A DNA stretch of 29,604 bases, from NCBI GenBank assembly GCA_020650975.1, contig JAIPMN010017752.1, forward strand, positions 1 through 29,604, read 5' to 3'. Of the stretch, positions 20,801 to 29,604 are shown one piece after another (the first letter of the stretch is position 1; the number at the start of each line of letters is the position of its first letter). Origin of the DNA: Apostichopus californicus. Lineage: Eukaryota; Echinodermata; Holothuroidea; Aspidochirotida; Stichopodidae. The position numbers and the translations under genes were made by a program. The notes beneath the pieces were generated by a model, which saw nothing but the letters and a program-made list of their open reading frames with translations, was not told where the DNA came from and did no database searches.

Positions 20801-23800
20801 CATAAAGAATACTGTATAATTCAACCCTGTCTATGAAACCAAAACCTATTTTTTTGGTCTAATAGTCTTTGGAGATCTTGGTTATCTTGTGGAGCGTTTG
20901 ACCTGCTTATGTTTGTATCTGCTACTGTATATACAGTATGAGTAATAATTCCAAACCTAAAGAAAACGAAAAATACAAAGGAAATTTTGCTAGCGTCCAT
21001 AAAAGATTGGGAGCCCTGTTGGGCCAGGTTAACCTTTTAATTGTTTTGTGGCCGAACAATGGATTTGGGAAGGGGGAGGGAGAGGCAGGCGGGGGGGGGG
21101 TTGGGGGGCTTGTGCATATTAGGCAACTGTTTTTAGCGTAGCGGTCATTGGGACCATGACTTATTGACTATTGTGTGACAGAAGTTAGTATTTAGAGCAC
21201 AGGATTTGCAACCAGTGAGGTTGTTTGTTTGACTTCTATTGTTATTCTAAAAGTTCTATAATTTCGTCTTCCAAACTTGCATCTGTTACTGTCATTGACA
21301 GAATGAATTCAGTCATAACTAGATTTTAATTTCCATAAATGAGTTTCCATCCACCATTCTTGCTACGGTATAATACTCTGTGTTTGTTTTACGAGGCATA
21401 ATTGTTTTTCGTGTCATCTCACATGCGTTAAAACACAAAACAAATCAGTGTTACACATGTTACTGTACAGCTACTGTAGCTACTGAGAGATTCAAAATCA
21501 AGTTGTTCCATGCTTCATGTTATGTTTCATTGCCTTGTATCTTAAGTGTTTCAATCGGGCATCGAAACATCACCATGTATCAATATTTCACGTTTTTGTC
21601 ATGTTAGTACTTCCCGGAGATCTTAGATACAGAAAGGTATGTGCTTCTCTTATGAACTGTGTTGTGTCATTCTGTTTGAACAATCGCCAGTATCTGGTGC
21701 CGTCTTGTAGAAATTTTCTGTTCCAATCAAACATGAAATATTGTTCAGACAGAATGGTACTCGTACTGCACCATATGTTTTATTTAAAACAAAAATTGGT
21801 TCCTAGGGCTGAAGTAGGTGGTGAGTGACAGTGGTATGACAGGGGTACTCATTGGTAGGGGACAAAGAGAGTACACATACTCGAACAACAAAGATTTGAA
21901 AAAAAGTGAAACTGTATCGACCCCAGATATTCTGCATTGCAACATCGTATAAGTCCAAAGGATTAGAAAATGGGACCAAAAAAAAAAATTTAAGACGTTT
22001 CATTTTGCAAAAATTTCTCACCTTTTGTTTTGTTGATTTTCCCGAGCAACAGACCCACCTTTACGTACCTTTTGGTTTGCCTCAATATTATAATTTGAGT
22101 TCTTTGTAGCATATTTAGGGAAGATACAATTTTTTGTTTTTTTTCACTTTTGAGTATGTATAGTAGAGTTGCATGATAGTTGGTCATTTTCTGTTGAATA
22201 TTCATGAGGTTTTCTTTGATTAGGTATGTGGGAAATTGAATAATTTTGACACATAATACACATATGAAAATGTGTCTACCATTTTGTTTTCATTCTCTAA
22301 GTTGTGCGTTGCTCTTTGTAGCTGACAATGGCATGCATTTTTACAGTTAAGTTCTGAAAAGAAGAACAACTACTTGCAGAGATTGTCATAAAAAGAAAAG
22401 TTATGAATAACAACTGACAGCCCCGATGATTGTAAAATTGTAGTGTTATCTAACCCCCATTAAGCTTTTCGTAGAGATTTTGAAACAGCATTTTGTATCA
22501 AAATGGGAATTTCCATTTTATCATTCCATACTGAACTCACAAACTTAACTGGGGTTCATTTGCATGACTGGTCATGTGTTATCTTAACAGTGAGTGTATG
22601 AAGATTTCTAGCTACTAGAAATGTGAAAATGAAGTACAAATTCTTGGATGATAAAGTCCAAGGAAACTTTACATCTGAAAGGTACAGTAGATTTGGAAGG
22701 AGGAGAGCAGTGTCCAGGAAGTGGGATGATGTGGTAGGAGGAGGGTTGGGAGAGGAGGGAGATGGGGAGGGGAGGGATGTCTCAGTGCTAGAATGTTTCC
22801 AGCTCTGTAGCTTAAGAGGTACAAACAGTGTGCCTATGTATACATGTACAAAGATTGGAGTCAGGTATGTATGTCAACACTAGATTAATACCCAAACCAG
22901 TAAGTTTTGGGGAATTTGCCTGCCATGGCAAAGTGCCAACTGCGGAACTGGTTGCCATAGTAACATGTAACCTTACAAGTTCCAGTCTGGTCTTGATCCC
23001 GATTTTGCAGGAGTACAGACAGATGCCTAAAATGCAGTTTATCCCGGAGTCGTTTGTTACTTTTTTTAGGACGGAAATCTTGATTTTGTAAAGCTGCCAC
23101 CGACAGGCTTCAGCGAGAAGGAACTGCTGTCAAGGTATCAGACTTTTGCCGCCTCCTGCATACGCTACCTCCACAACCCCACCATCTTTTCTTTCCCCTT
23201 TCCCTTTACCCACTCCCCCCTCTCCCAGCCAAAAAAAAAGAAGAAAAAAGCGAAGAATGAAAGTCATGCCGTTCGGTAGGGCAAGCTTCTGTACCGCAAT
23301 TCATTCCATCCCCAGACAAAGTACTACCCGACGTTAATCAGTAAATGCTCCGGTCCTGCCAGCCAAAAATGTTCACTGCATGTGCTCTCGTAGCAGACAA
23401 AGATTAAAAGAAACTGCAGAATTAAATAGGTAAATAAGCAACATCTTAAAGGCACCATTCATTTTCCTCCCCTCTCCCTCACCTCCTAACCATAATTAAC
23501 TGTGTATAATAAATCTACAGTCATATATGTAGTACAGTGGCATCTAGGCAAAGAGCAAGGAGGGGTGGGGGCAGGGGGCCATGGCCCTCCACCTCCATGG
23601 TCATCAGGGGGGCATTTTTACCATTCAGTCAAGGAAGAGTTACACTGGTCACAAAAATTCAAAAAGTGTTTATAAGCAACCATGTTGGGTTAGAGGTAAT
23701 AATGTACCTAATTTGTAGTCTAAATTTGTGCAAAAACACACCATTTGACATCCAAATTTTAAATGTGGCATTTTCACACAGCGGGCCCATAAGTCATCAC

Positions 23801-26800
23801 ATTTTGCTCATCGTGTATTAAAACATCGGTGGATTGAACTGCTATCCTGTGAAAATACCATCAACTGCGTTTAGAAGCAAACTATTTATTCACATAAAAT
23901 TTGGCACTAGAGCTACATATTTCCTGCCCTTGTCTCATTTTCAGCTCTGCATAGAATGAGTTTCTCCAAGTACTGTTTTCCTATTCCAGTATATTGAAAC
24001 CTGTATATTGAGAGGAACTAAATCAATCCCTCACACACACATGAGTAAACAAATACTGTACTGTTTCTAGTATGTATGCTATATGTACTGTAGACAACAT
24101 TTCAGTTACATGGGTTTACCTAGAACATATTAAGCTGTAGCTATTTTGGCCAATTTTTTTTCTCCTTCTTTGCTTTTTCCTGAGCTGAACAATTTTTACC
24201 TCTCATGAAAGAGACTTCTCCAGGTGAAAGCTTTAACAATTTTTGTACCAAAATTATAAAGAATTTCTACCACTTTGGGTGAGCAATGCATGAATTACTT
24301 CCTTAACTGCCTCTGGGTCTATTTTAGAAGTCTTTCCTCAAGAAAGATTTTCTTCTTTTTGCAATAAATGTGAAATAAAGAACCTAAGGTTATGTAGGTA
24401 AGGTGTATTCAGTGTTAATTACAGTACAATAATATTTAGTTTGCAGTAGATACATACAGTATCACAACACTGTATAGGTAGGCTACATGTATATTAGTGA
24501 ATAGCAGTATATCCTGTACTCTACATAAAATCGATTGTATAGCAGGGCAACATTTGATTTTTTTTTCTTTTTCTGGTTGTCTCAGGGACAACCAGGTCTT
24601 ACATTTTGGTTACCTGATCAGCAACTTTGGTTGTGAGAATAAATGTACAAAAATATCAAAGAATGACGAATACGTACACTTTAGGAGAGATGTGTAGGTT
24701 TGGTGAATAGCACCTCGGCTGTGGAGCCAGTAAAGCTCACGTTCAGGTGGATAATAGTCCTACCACTATGTTTTTTATTTCAACAATCTCCAGATTAATG
24801 GAGGGTGATACCAATTTAGTCATATAACTTATTTGGTGGTAGTTGGTAACAATGCAAACTGAATATGATGTAAACAACTAGTTGTCCTTTTGGCAACCTC
24901 CTAAAGCTGATTTTGGTCGTCCCGAACAGGAATTTGGTATTCTTAGGATGAACATTGAAAATTTGCCCTGCACAGTGTGGTACAATATGTAGTATATGGT
25001 AAATTATGCAGTGTGTATTATCAGCTTTGCTTGATGGTACAGTGAGATTCACTACAGCTCATAGTTTACTACAGTACATGTATGCAATACAGATTTACTG
25101 TACACCAGGGGTGGGCGACCTTTTTGAATTAATGGGCCCAGATATAAGGGGTGGAAAATCGACTGGGCCGCACCTAACCAACGACCTGCTGTTGATTTCA
25201 AACACTTGATTCCGAGGACTTTCAAGCAATAGGTTTGTGAACCTAATCTGTATTCACAAAAACAAAATGTCAATACAGTACAGTTGATAATTAATGAGGA
25301 TAATAGGCCTACCTGACAGCATCATTAGTGCCGATACATTCTAAGCAGCTAGCTCGTTTTTTGTGATGATGTAAAATAGATTGATTTTTTTCTTTTTCTT
25401 GAGACATTTCACAGGCCGCAAACAAATCACTGGCGGGCCGCATGTGGCCCGCGGGCCGTAGGTTGCCCATCCCTGCTGTACACTGAAGTATTTACTGTGC
25501 TGCAAAGCATAGTAATATGTGTATAGTTTACTCACAGTAGTCATTGTGCAGTACAGTAAGTACTATGCATTCACTGTACCGCCATGATTAATATGGATTC
25601 ATTGTATGCTACCAATGACACAATTCATTTAGTGTTGAAATTAGAATGTTACATCAATGACTTTACCTTTAATGCATAAACAATAGCAACAGTTTGCATA
25701 CGTGTAAGTTTGTGCTAGTCTTGCCATGCAACTTACGTAGCTAAGTGGGGTCATTGTTCAAAGTTTGATTGCAGTAGGCCATAGTATGAAAACACCCATC
25801 TAGTTAGAATAAGCTAGCAACTCCAGAAAAGTTGTGATGAATGTGTTGCGTTCGCACATAGTTAATATGTCAGTGGTTGGTACCTGTAGTAGACGCATCT
25901 AACTTACCACAAATGAGATTTGCTGAGTATGAAATAATCGCTGAGCAGAGTTATATATAAATATATAGGAATGGCATTCATTTTATTTCAACAAGGCATT
26001 TTAAAAAACAAGGAGAGGGAATATATATATATATTCATATATTTATATTCTTTGAACAGTTGATGCTTTTGTGTTGTAGTGGGGAAAAAATCTTCAGATT
26101 TATTGCATATTTTGCTATTTTTAAAGTATTAAACAGTATAAATCAATAATCAGGTTTGAAATCACTTTCTCAGCATAAAATGCACCACTCTGTAGTTAAT
26201 GCACTTGTAATACCACAATTCACTTTTAACCATTCTCTCTTCTCATGGCTGTGACCACAGACCTATCTGTCCTGATATCTAGATCAATGGTCCGCAACCA
26301 TTTTAGACCAAGAACCGCGCAATTGTTTTTATTCCTTGCCGGAGGCAAGAGAAATGGATACGATGGTGATGGCGTGTGTGTGTGCGTTTGTTTTTCTATC
26401 TGACCGAGGACTTGAACAAAAGAATTCCAGGTCCTCGGTTGTGATTTTTAAAGAATCACCACGTCCTCGGAAGAATTCTATTGTATGGGGTATTGTTAAG
26501 GTTAGGGTACGTGGATTTGAACAATGGAAAATACAATGGGGTCCTCGGTCTGAATGTAATACAAACATGTATGTGCGTGTGTGTGTATGTGACACTTGAT
26601 TGTAAGCACAGTAACTCAAAAGGTTAATGGTGGATTAATCATACTTGGTATGTGGATCCATCTTATTGAGTACAAGAAACCTATTGTTCTCTTTGAAGTT
26701 CAATGGTCATTTGTTCACTTTGTGAAACAATAACTCAAAAGTACATCTTTGTTGAACTTCATACATGGTATGCAGATTCAGATCTTTGAGTACAAGAACC

Positions 26801-27452
26801 CTATTGAAATTGGTGGAGGTCAAAGGTCATTTGTGGTCAAGATTTAAATGAAAGTCTGAAAATCTTGTAAACAGGATAACATGACAATGTTTATGGGGGT
26901 TGTCAACTTGTCAGTATTCAGTTTATCCAGGGACTTTCTTATCTTTCTCTCCTTCATAAACTTGTCCTTGAAAATGAAAGAAATTTGCACAATAAATTGT
27001 GGGTGGAAGGAAGGATGGTTGAGCAGGGGGGGGGGGGGAGGGGGCATGGTAACACAAAATAAGATATTTTCTCTTGGAGGAATTTGTGAAATACTTTTTT
27101 ATGAATTATATAATGTGCTCTCAGGCAGAATTTTGTTCCCATCCCCCAAAAAAAGAAGAGATTTTGAAACTTTTTGATTTTGATTTTATCATTTGGGTGG
27201 TGACAGAGGGTGTTGGTGAGATTATTTTCTTATTTTTCATGGGGTGGCGGAGGGGTGGTGGGAGCGAGATTGGGGGTGTCTGGCTTGCAATTAAATAGAT
27301 CTTTAACTTGGGTCACCATGGAGAAAGATGTACCCCTCAAAATAACAACTTGCAGATTCTAAATCCTCTCCCATTTTCTTCTTTCTCTCTTGCTCTTATC
27401 ATAGGAAGTGGAAGAAATGCGTAGCGCTCTTGAAGAATTGGGTCTTGTCTAG
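14701..27452 (+). CDS. AP1S2: AP-1 clathrin adaptor complex subunit sigma-1 (sigma-adaptin), exons 2-5
   Basis: This is the small subunit of the heterotetrameric AP-1 adaptor (gamma, beta-1, mu-1, sigma-1), which recruits clathrin and sorts cargo between the trans-Golgi network and endosomes. With gamma it binds (D/E)xxxL(L/I) sorting signals. Exons 14701-14879, 15892-16000, 17342-17479 and 27405-27452 join in frame to 157 residues. Adding the missing initiator Met gives 158, the usual length. The whole protein is one longin-like clathrin-adaptor small-chain domain. Visible hallmarks are [13 protein letters not shown], with the Arg aligned to position 15 of sigma subunits, [48 protein letters not shown] and [27 protein letters not shown] resembles vertebrate AP1S2 most, though invertebrates usually have a single sigma-1, so the paralogue label is only nominal. 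The gene looks intact apart from the unseen first exon. Confidence 0.96.
14880..15891 (+). other. AP1S2: AP-1 sigma intron 2
   Basis: Holds the SINE at 15411-15710 and otherwise plain AT-rich sequence. Confidence 0.6.
15411..15710 (+). mobile_element. tRNA-derived SINE, full-length looking
   Basis: The head has a box A-like TGGCCAATTGG (15419-15429) and a perfect box B GGTTCGATTCC (15463-15473), the internal RNA polymerase III promoter of tRNA-derived SINEs. The body continues through TGTCCTTGGGCAAGATGCTT. The tail contains AAGCGCTTTGAG and then TAAAGCGCTCTATAAA, an inverted GCGCTTTA pair of a type seen at SINE/LINE 3' ends in aquatic animals, before an AT-rich end. It lies in the sense orientation in sigma-1 intron 2. 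The tRNA part has lost its cloverleaf. Confidence 0.85.
15892..16000 (+). CDS. AP1S2: AP-1 sigma exon 3
   Basis: The exon completes Arg of YKR and encodes 36 residues, [20 protein letters not shown] then [16 protein letters not shown]. It is nearly identical to animal sigma-1 subunits. The acceptor is CTGCTAG and the donor GTAAGTATG is an optimal U1 match, which is repeated imperfectly in the following intron. Confidence 0.96.
16001..16470. repeat. degenerate tandem repeat of a splice-donor-like unit
   Basis: The start of sigma-1 intron 3 holds repeated variants of GTAAGTATGAAGTTTG: exact at 16001 and 16096, and altered at about 16023, 16055 and 16078. These grade into AGTATGAATTTTG-like repeats. 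The first copy is the true donor of exon 3. Confidence 0.6.
16679..17054. mobile_element. TTAA-type repeat, family B, copy 2 (full length)
   Basis: The 376-bp element has TTAA at both ends: TTAAAGGCATTGAAGACTAG on the left and GCGAGTCTTCACACCCTTTAA on the right. It is highly similar to 12753-13124 throughout, including the same antisense frame. It lies in sigma-1 intron 3, about 290 bp before exon 4. Confidence 0.85.
17342..17479 (+). CDS. AP1S2: AP-1 sigma exon 4
   Basis: A 46-codon phase-0 exon, [20 protein letters not shown] followed by [20 protein letters not shown] and QDLLQE. The acceptor is CTCTCTAAAG and the donor is GTAAGA. The next constitutive exon is 9.9 kb downstream. Confidence 0.96.
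20432..20472. repeat. ATA/ATG trinucleotide microsatellite
   Basis: A run of ATA units with one ATG interruption and one phase shift. Confidence 0.85.
23070..23279 (+). other. possible alternative terminal or cassette exon in the AP-1 sigma intron
   Basis: A strong acceptor tract (GTTTGTTACTTTTTTTAG) precedes an open frame starting [20 protein letters not shown]. In phase 0 it would continue exon 4 (QDLLQE) directly. It either ends at a donor GTATCA after 23134 or reads on through a Pro/Ser- and Lys-rich stretch to TAG at 23277. The first 22 residues look more protein-like than chance intron frames, but I recognise no family and cannot exclude coincidence. The 65-nt cassette version would shift the frame of exon 5. 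Confidence 0.2.
25106..25475 (-). mobile_element. hAT-type MITE, family C, copy 2 (inverted)
   Basis: The 370-bp element is bounded by the perfect 8-bp direct repeat CTGTACAC (25098-25105 and 25476-25483). The ends are CAGGGGTGGGCGACCT and, from the other side, CAGGGATGGGCAACCT. It aligns nearly end to end with the reverse complement of 4618-4975, including a shared AATCAATCTATTTTACATCA stretch. The different target duplication shows an independent insertion. Confidence 0.92.
26378..26575. repeat. imperfect inverted repeat with GTCCTCGG motifs
   Basis: GACCGAGGAC (26402-26411) pairs with GTCCTCGGTC (26541-26550), and outside them GTTTGTTTTTCTATCT resembles the complement of TGAATGTAATACAAAC. 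Two further GTCCTCGG copies lie inside (26431 and 26463). The overlapping sense and antisense frames here are explained by this structure. It may be a small foldback element. Confidence 0.55.
26608..26846. repeat. tandem duplication, about 119-bp unit
   Basis: Two units begin ACAGTAACTCAAAAG and ACAATAACTCAAAAG and share GGTATG.GGAT, TTGAGTACAAGAA.CCTATTG and GGTCATTTG. It lies in the last intron of the AP-1 sigma gene. Confidence 0.75.
27405..27452 (+). CDS. AP1S2: AP-1 sigma exon 5 (last coding exon)
   Basis: The exon has 15 codons and [18 protein letters not shown]. It matches the family's variable acidic tail ending in LEE(M/I)GL. A strong polypyrimidine tract (TTTCTTCTTTCTCTCTTGC) and ATAG acceptor precede it. 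It keeps the frame of exon 4 (phase 0) and gives the typical 158-residue total, which is why I accept it despite the long intron. Confidence 0.93.
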   Translation, partial: EVEEMRSALEELGLV

Positions 27453-27796
27453 TAGAACGATCTGTGTCCACTGTCCACTTATGAACAAATATTTTCGTTG
27501 TCCTTATTTCACAGTTTATAAAGCAAGAGTTACTCAACTGCTAACAATCACATTGCATTAACCCAGGCGCAATTAACATAAATTCTTTTTCTCTCTCTAA
27601 TTTCTGACTAAAAGGGCAAAGACAGAAAGCTACCCCCTCCCCCCCCCTTCCTCCCCTTTCTCAGCAAAAATAGAAGAAGAAGTTTTAATTCCCATTTTAA
27701 ACAGCATGTTTGCAATATTACACAGCTTATTATTTGTAAACATTTATTATTTTGGTTGCACTCATATTCAAAGACTTGAACGTAGAATTACTAACC

Positions 27797-27802
27797 AATA
27801 AA
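27797..27802 (+). terminator. AP1S2: poly(A) signal candidate for AP-1 sigma
   Basis: AATAAA lies 345 nt after the sigma-1 stop codon, followed by a T-rich segment. It is the first canonical hexamer after the stop. A truncated copy of the TTAA-type repeat starts about 30 bp later. Confidence 0.5.
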
Positions 27803-27833
27803 ATTCTGTTTTTCACAGCCAGTCTGTAGGACA

Positions 27834-28099
27834 CCTGTTCGTTTTACGTGATACCTTGTTATCTTTTATCTAGACCTGAGATGTCCATCGCTGTAGTGTT
27901 AGTACACTGAGTTGTGGGTACTGACCGTAGCTGTATGTATTGACTGTACACTAGTGTCTAATTACCGACGGTAGCAAGCTGTGTGTGTATTTTCTGGGAT
28001 CGATGGTGGTGTCTAACACTTCTGTTACACCTCATTCGAAACTAGGTCAGATTACCGGCATTAGACGTTTCTTTGTGCGCGAGTCTTCACACCTTTTAA
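27834..28099. mobile_element. TTAA-type repeat, family B, copy 3 (5'-truncated)
   Basis: From ACGTGATACCTTGTTATCTTT onward (described in part) it matches copies 1 and 2, including TACACTAGTGTCTAATTACC, GGGATCGATGGTGGTGTC and GCGCGAGTCTTCACACC. It ends TTTTAA. The left third, with its terminus, is absent, and about 30 bp present in the other copies are missing near the junction. Confidence 0.85.
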
Positions 28100-28908
28100 C
28101 TTGCAACTACATGCACACTGTATCTTTGATTTTGAGGTCAAGGTTGATTTGAAATGTTTAGCGACTTTGACCAAATGCAGATGCAAAGAAAACCATGTGG
28201 GAGTTACGAAAGTTTGCCAATTTAAGAAACAGTTTGAGATTAGCTGTTGTAAACTGGTTATGATGTCCATTCTTTACCAAATGTTGCATTTCTGATGTCT
28301 GCTTGAAGCAAATTCATATATTTTTTGCCAGTTAACAGTTTATTTTATCAAGCTGCAAAGGTACCCGACCAATCACAAAATTTAAAAGCTTGCAAATTTT
28401 GCTCTTTCTTTAAATCATGCTTAGGATTGGATTGATTCTGTAAACTACCATATGGGTTCATCTTTCAAGAGGTCATTTGAACCATTTGTAACCATGAAAC
28501 TATTAAGATCACCTGTTTATTAATTTATTAATGGTGTCCACAGAAGGCTAAATTTCTCTAAACTATAAAATCCTTTCCTTTGCCACTTTTTGGGTCAAAC
28601 AGCTATTAGGGTGTAATTTCTGTGTATGTATGTCGGAGAGTTCCGAAAATCTAGATGAAATTATTTTGGCACACACCGTCGAGAGAAGACTTGCCAAAAA
28701 CATGTTTTTATGTTTGTGTCATAGGGTTGTAGTACTAAAGATTAGTTTTCTAATTTCTGCTGTTGTTCTTGACACAGATGAAACACAATGTTCAGTGTAT
28801 TGGATACCCATCTTCAAAATTAAAACCATTTGCCAATTTTGCAACGCTGTTCTGGGTGTGCTGTACACGGTATTGTACAACACTTGATATATTATGTTCA
28901 CTCAATTG

Positions 28909-28930
28909 AAAAAAAAAAAAAAAAAAAAAA
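28909..28930. repeat. poly(A) run
   Basis: Twenty-two consecutive A bases, flanked by TCAATTG and TTGAAC. It could be an old retroposon tail, but no body is recognisable upstream. Confidence 0.8.
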
Positions 28931-29604
28931 TTGAACTCGTGCTTGTCTGGAAAAGAATATATTTATCTCTTGACTTTTAATGGGGTATCAGATTATTTTC
29001 AATGCAAATTGCAGGGTATTTGTTCCAGTGTTGAAATAGTAACATTGTGTCATTACAGTATATACAGTAAATGTACATTATACTATAGTGTGGTATTTTA
29101 TTGCTGTCTGTAGTATGTACAGTATGAAGCAGCCATATGGATGGACTTTCACCCACTGTACAGTTATTATGTAACAACTAGCAATGTAATCTGTATTGGA
29201 TACATATGTAGTATAATATTACAGTAGAGGGCAGGATGTATCAATTATTTCTCTACGTAGGTTAGAAAAGTAATGGTTTGGTATCAAAGGGCCATACAGT
29301 CAATATCTCACTGTACAGTACTGTACCCAGGTTGAGTAAGATTCCCCCTACCCCCCCACCCCCACCCTTCCCTCTCACCTCCCTCCTAACGGTTCCCCTC
29401 TCTGCAAAAAACCATTCTTAAAGAAAGGGCATAGCATCATAAGAATATATACACCGTAGAAGCCAAACCCATATTAACAACACGAATCATTTCTGGGTCA
29501 AAGTGACTGTATACTGTACCTTACTCTGACCCGATTTGAGATTTGAGATTTGAGGCTATAGTGGTAGTTAGTGCAGATTGAAGTGAAAATATATATAAAT
29601 ATAT

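Larger units (their letters stand above)
17480..27404 (+). other. AP1S2: 9.9-kb last intron of AP-1 sigma
   Basis: A long AT-rich intron with scattered G-rich tracts (19407-19443, 20655-20677, 21067-21108, 22742-22776, 27026-27044, 27240-27273), ATA/ATG trinucleotide repeats at 20432-20472, the inverted hAT MITE at 25106, an inverted-repeat block at 26378-26575 and a tandem duplication at 26608-26846. I could not identify a nested gene on either strand. A possible cryptic or alternative exon at 23070 is described separately. Confidence 0.65.
27453..29604 (+). other. AP-1 sigma 3' flank
   Basis: Contains the poly(A) signal at 27797, the truncated family B repeat, a 22-A run at 28909-28930 and a C-rich tract near 29346-29400. 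The stretch after 28100 has many TACTGTA/TACAGTA motifs and no recognisable gene on either strand. Confidence 0.6.

Noticed and set aside
22623..23091. Overlapping + strand frames of 86 and 87 residues
   Set aside because: The first runs through G-rich low-complexity sequence, and the second shows no recognisable motif. The nearby exon-like segment at 23070 is in a different frame.
26329..26619. Overlapping sense and antisense open frames of 87 and 96 residues
   Set aside because: They fall on the foldback block with GT repeats. The composition is repeat-driven and neither frame resembles a protein family or has splice or start context.
17480..27404. A nested protein-coding gene in the long AP-1 sigma intron
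   Set aside because: I looked on both strands for recognisable domains with splice-compatible exons and found none beyond the weak exon-like segments reported.

Overview
The window is intron-rich, AT-rich animal nuclear DNA. Exons are short (29-171 coding bases), splice sites are canonical GT...AG, introns run from a few hundred bases to about 10 kb, and the introns carry MITE-like elements, tRNA-derived SINEs and minisatellites. Exons of two recognisable genes can be chained in frame, both on the + strand. Protein similarity and repeat style suggest a marine invertebrate deuterostome, most likely an echinoderm such as a sea cucumber. That is an inference, because no taxon-specific marker is visible.

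Left part (648-11748): the 3' portion of a glycoside hydrolase family 31 alpha-glucosidase of the maltase-glucoamylase / sucrase-isomaltase type. Fourteen exons join without frame breaks into 473 residues ending at a TAA. The fragment holds the nucleophile motif [10 protein letters not shown] (split by an intron just before the Asp), the acid/base motif HWLGDN, and the C-terminal beta domains. The N-terminal half of the enzyme lies off the left edge. The introns contain TTAA-flanked MITEs, an hAT-type MITE with a perfect 8-bp target duplication, a minus-strand tRNA-like SINE head and a 13-unit minisatellite.

Middle (11749-14700): the 3' flank of the alpha-glucosidase gene (poly(A) signal candidate at 12628), a 372-bp TTAA-type repeat, and about 1.5 kb that should contain the promoter and first exon of the next gene.

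Right part (14701-27452): the AP-1 clathrin adaptor sigma subunit (sigma-1, most like AP1S2). Four exons encode residues 2-158. The start codon must come from a tiny upstream exon, for which ATG at 14187 is a candidate. The last 15 codons lie behind a 9.9-kb intron that is full of low-complexity G-rich tracts and mobile-element remnants, including an inverted second copy of the hAT MITE. The 3' flank (27453-29604) has a poly(A) signal at 27797, a third, truncated copy of the TTAA repeat, and no recognisable gene.

The two genes have unrelated roles: one digests alpha-glucans, the other sorts cargo at the trans-Golgi network and endosomes. I see no operon-like or co-functional arrangement. Nearly all short open frames elsewhere are chance frames in introns or repeats. 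The most interesting material is the repeat biology and a few possible unannotated exons, not a new multigene system.
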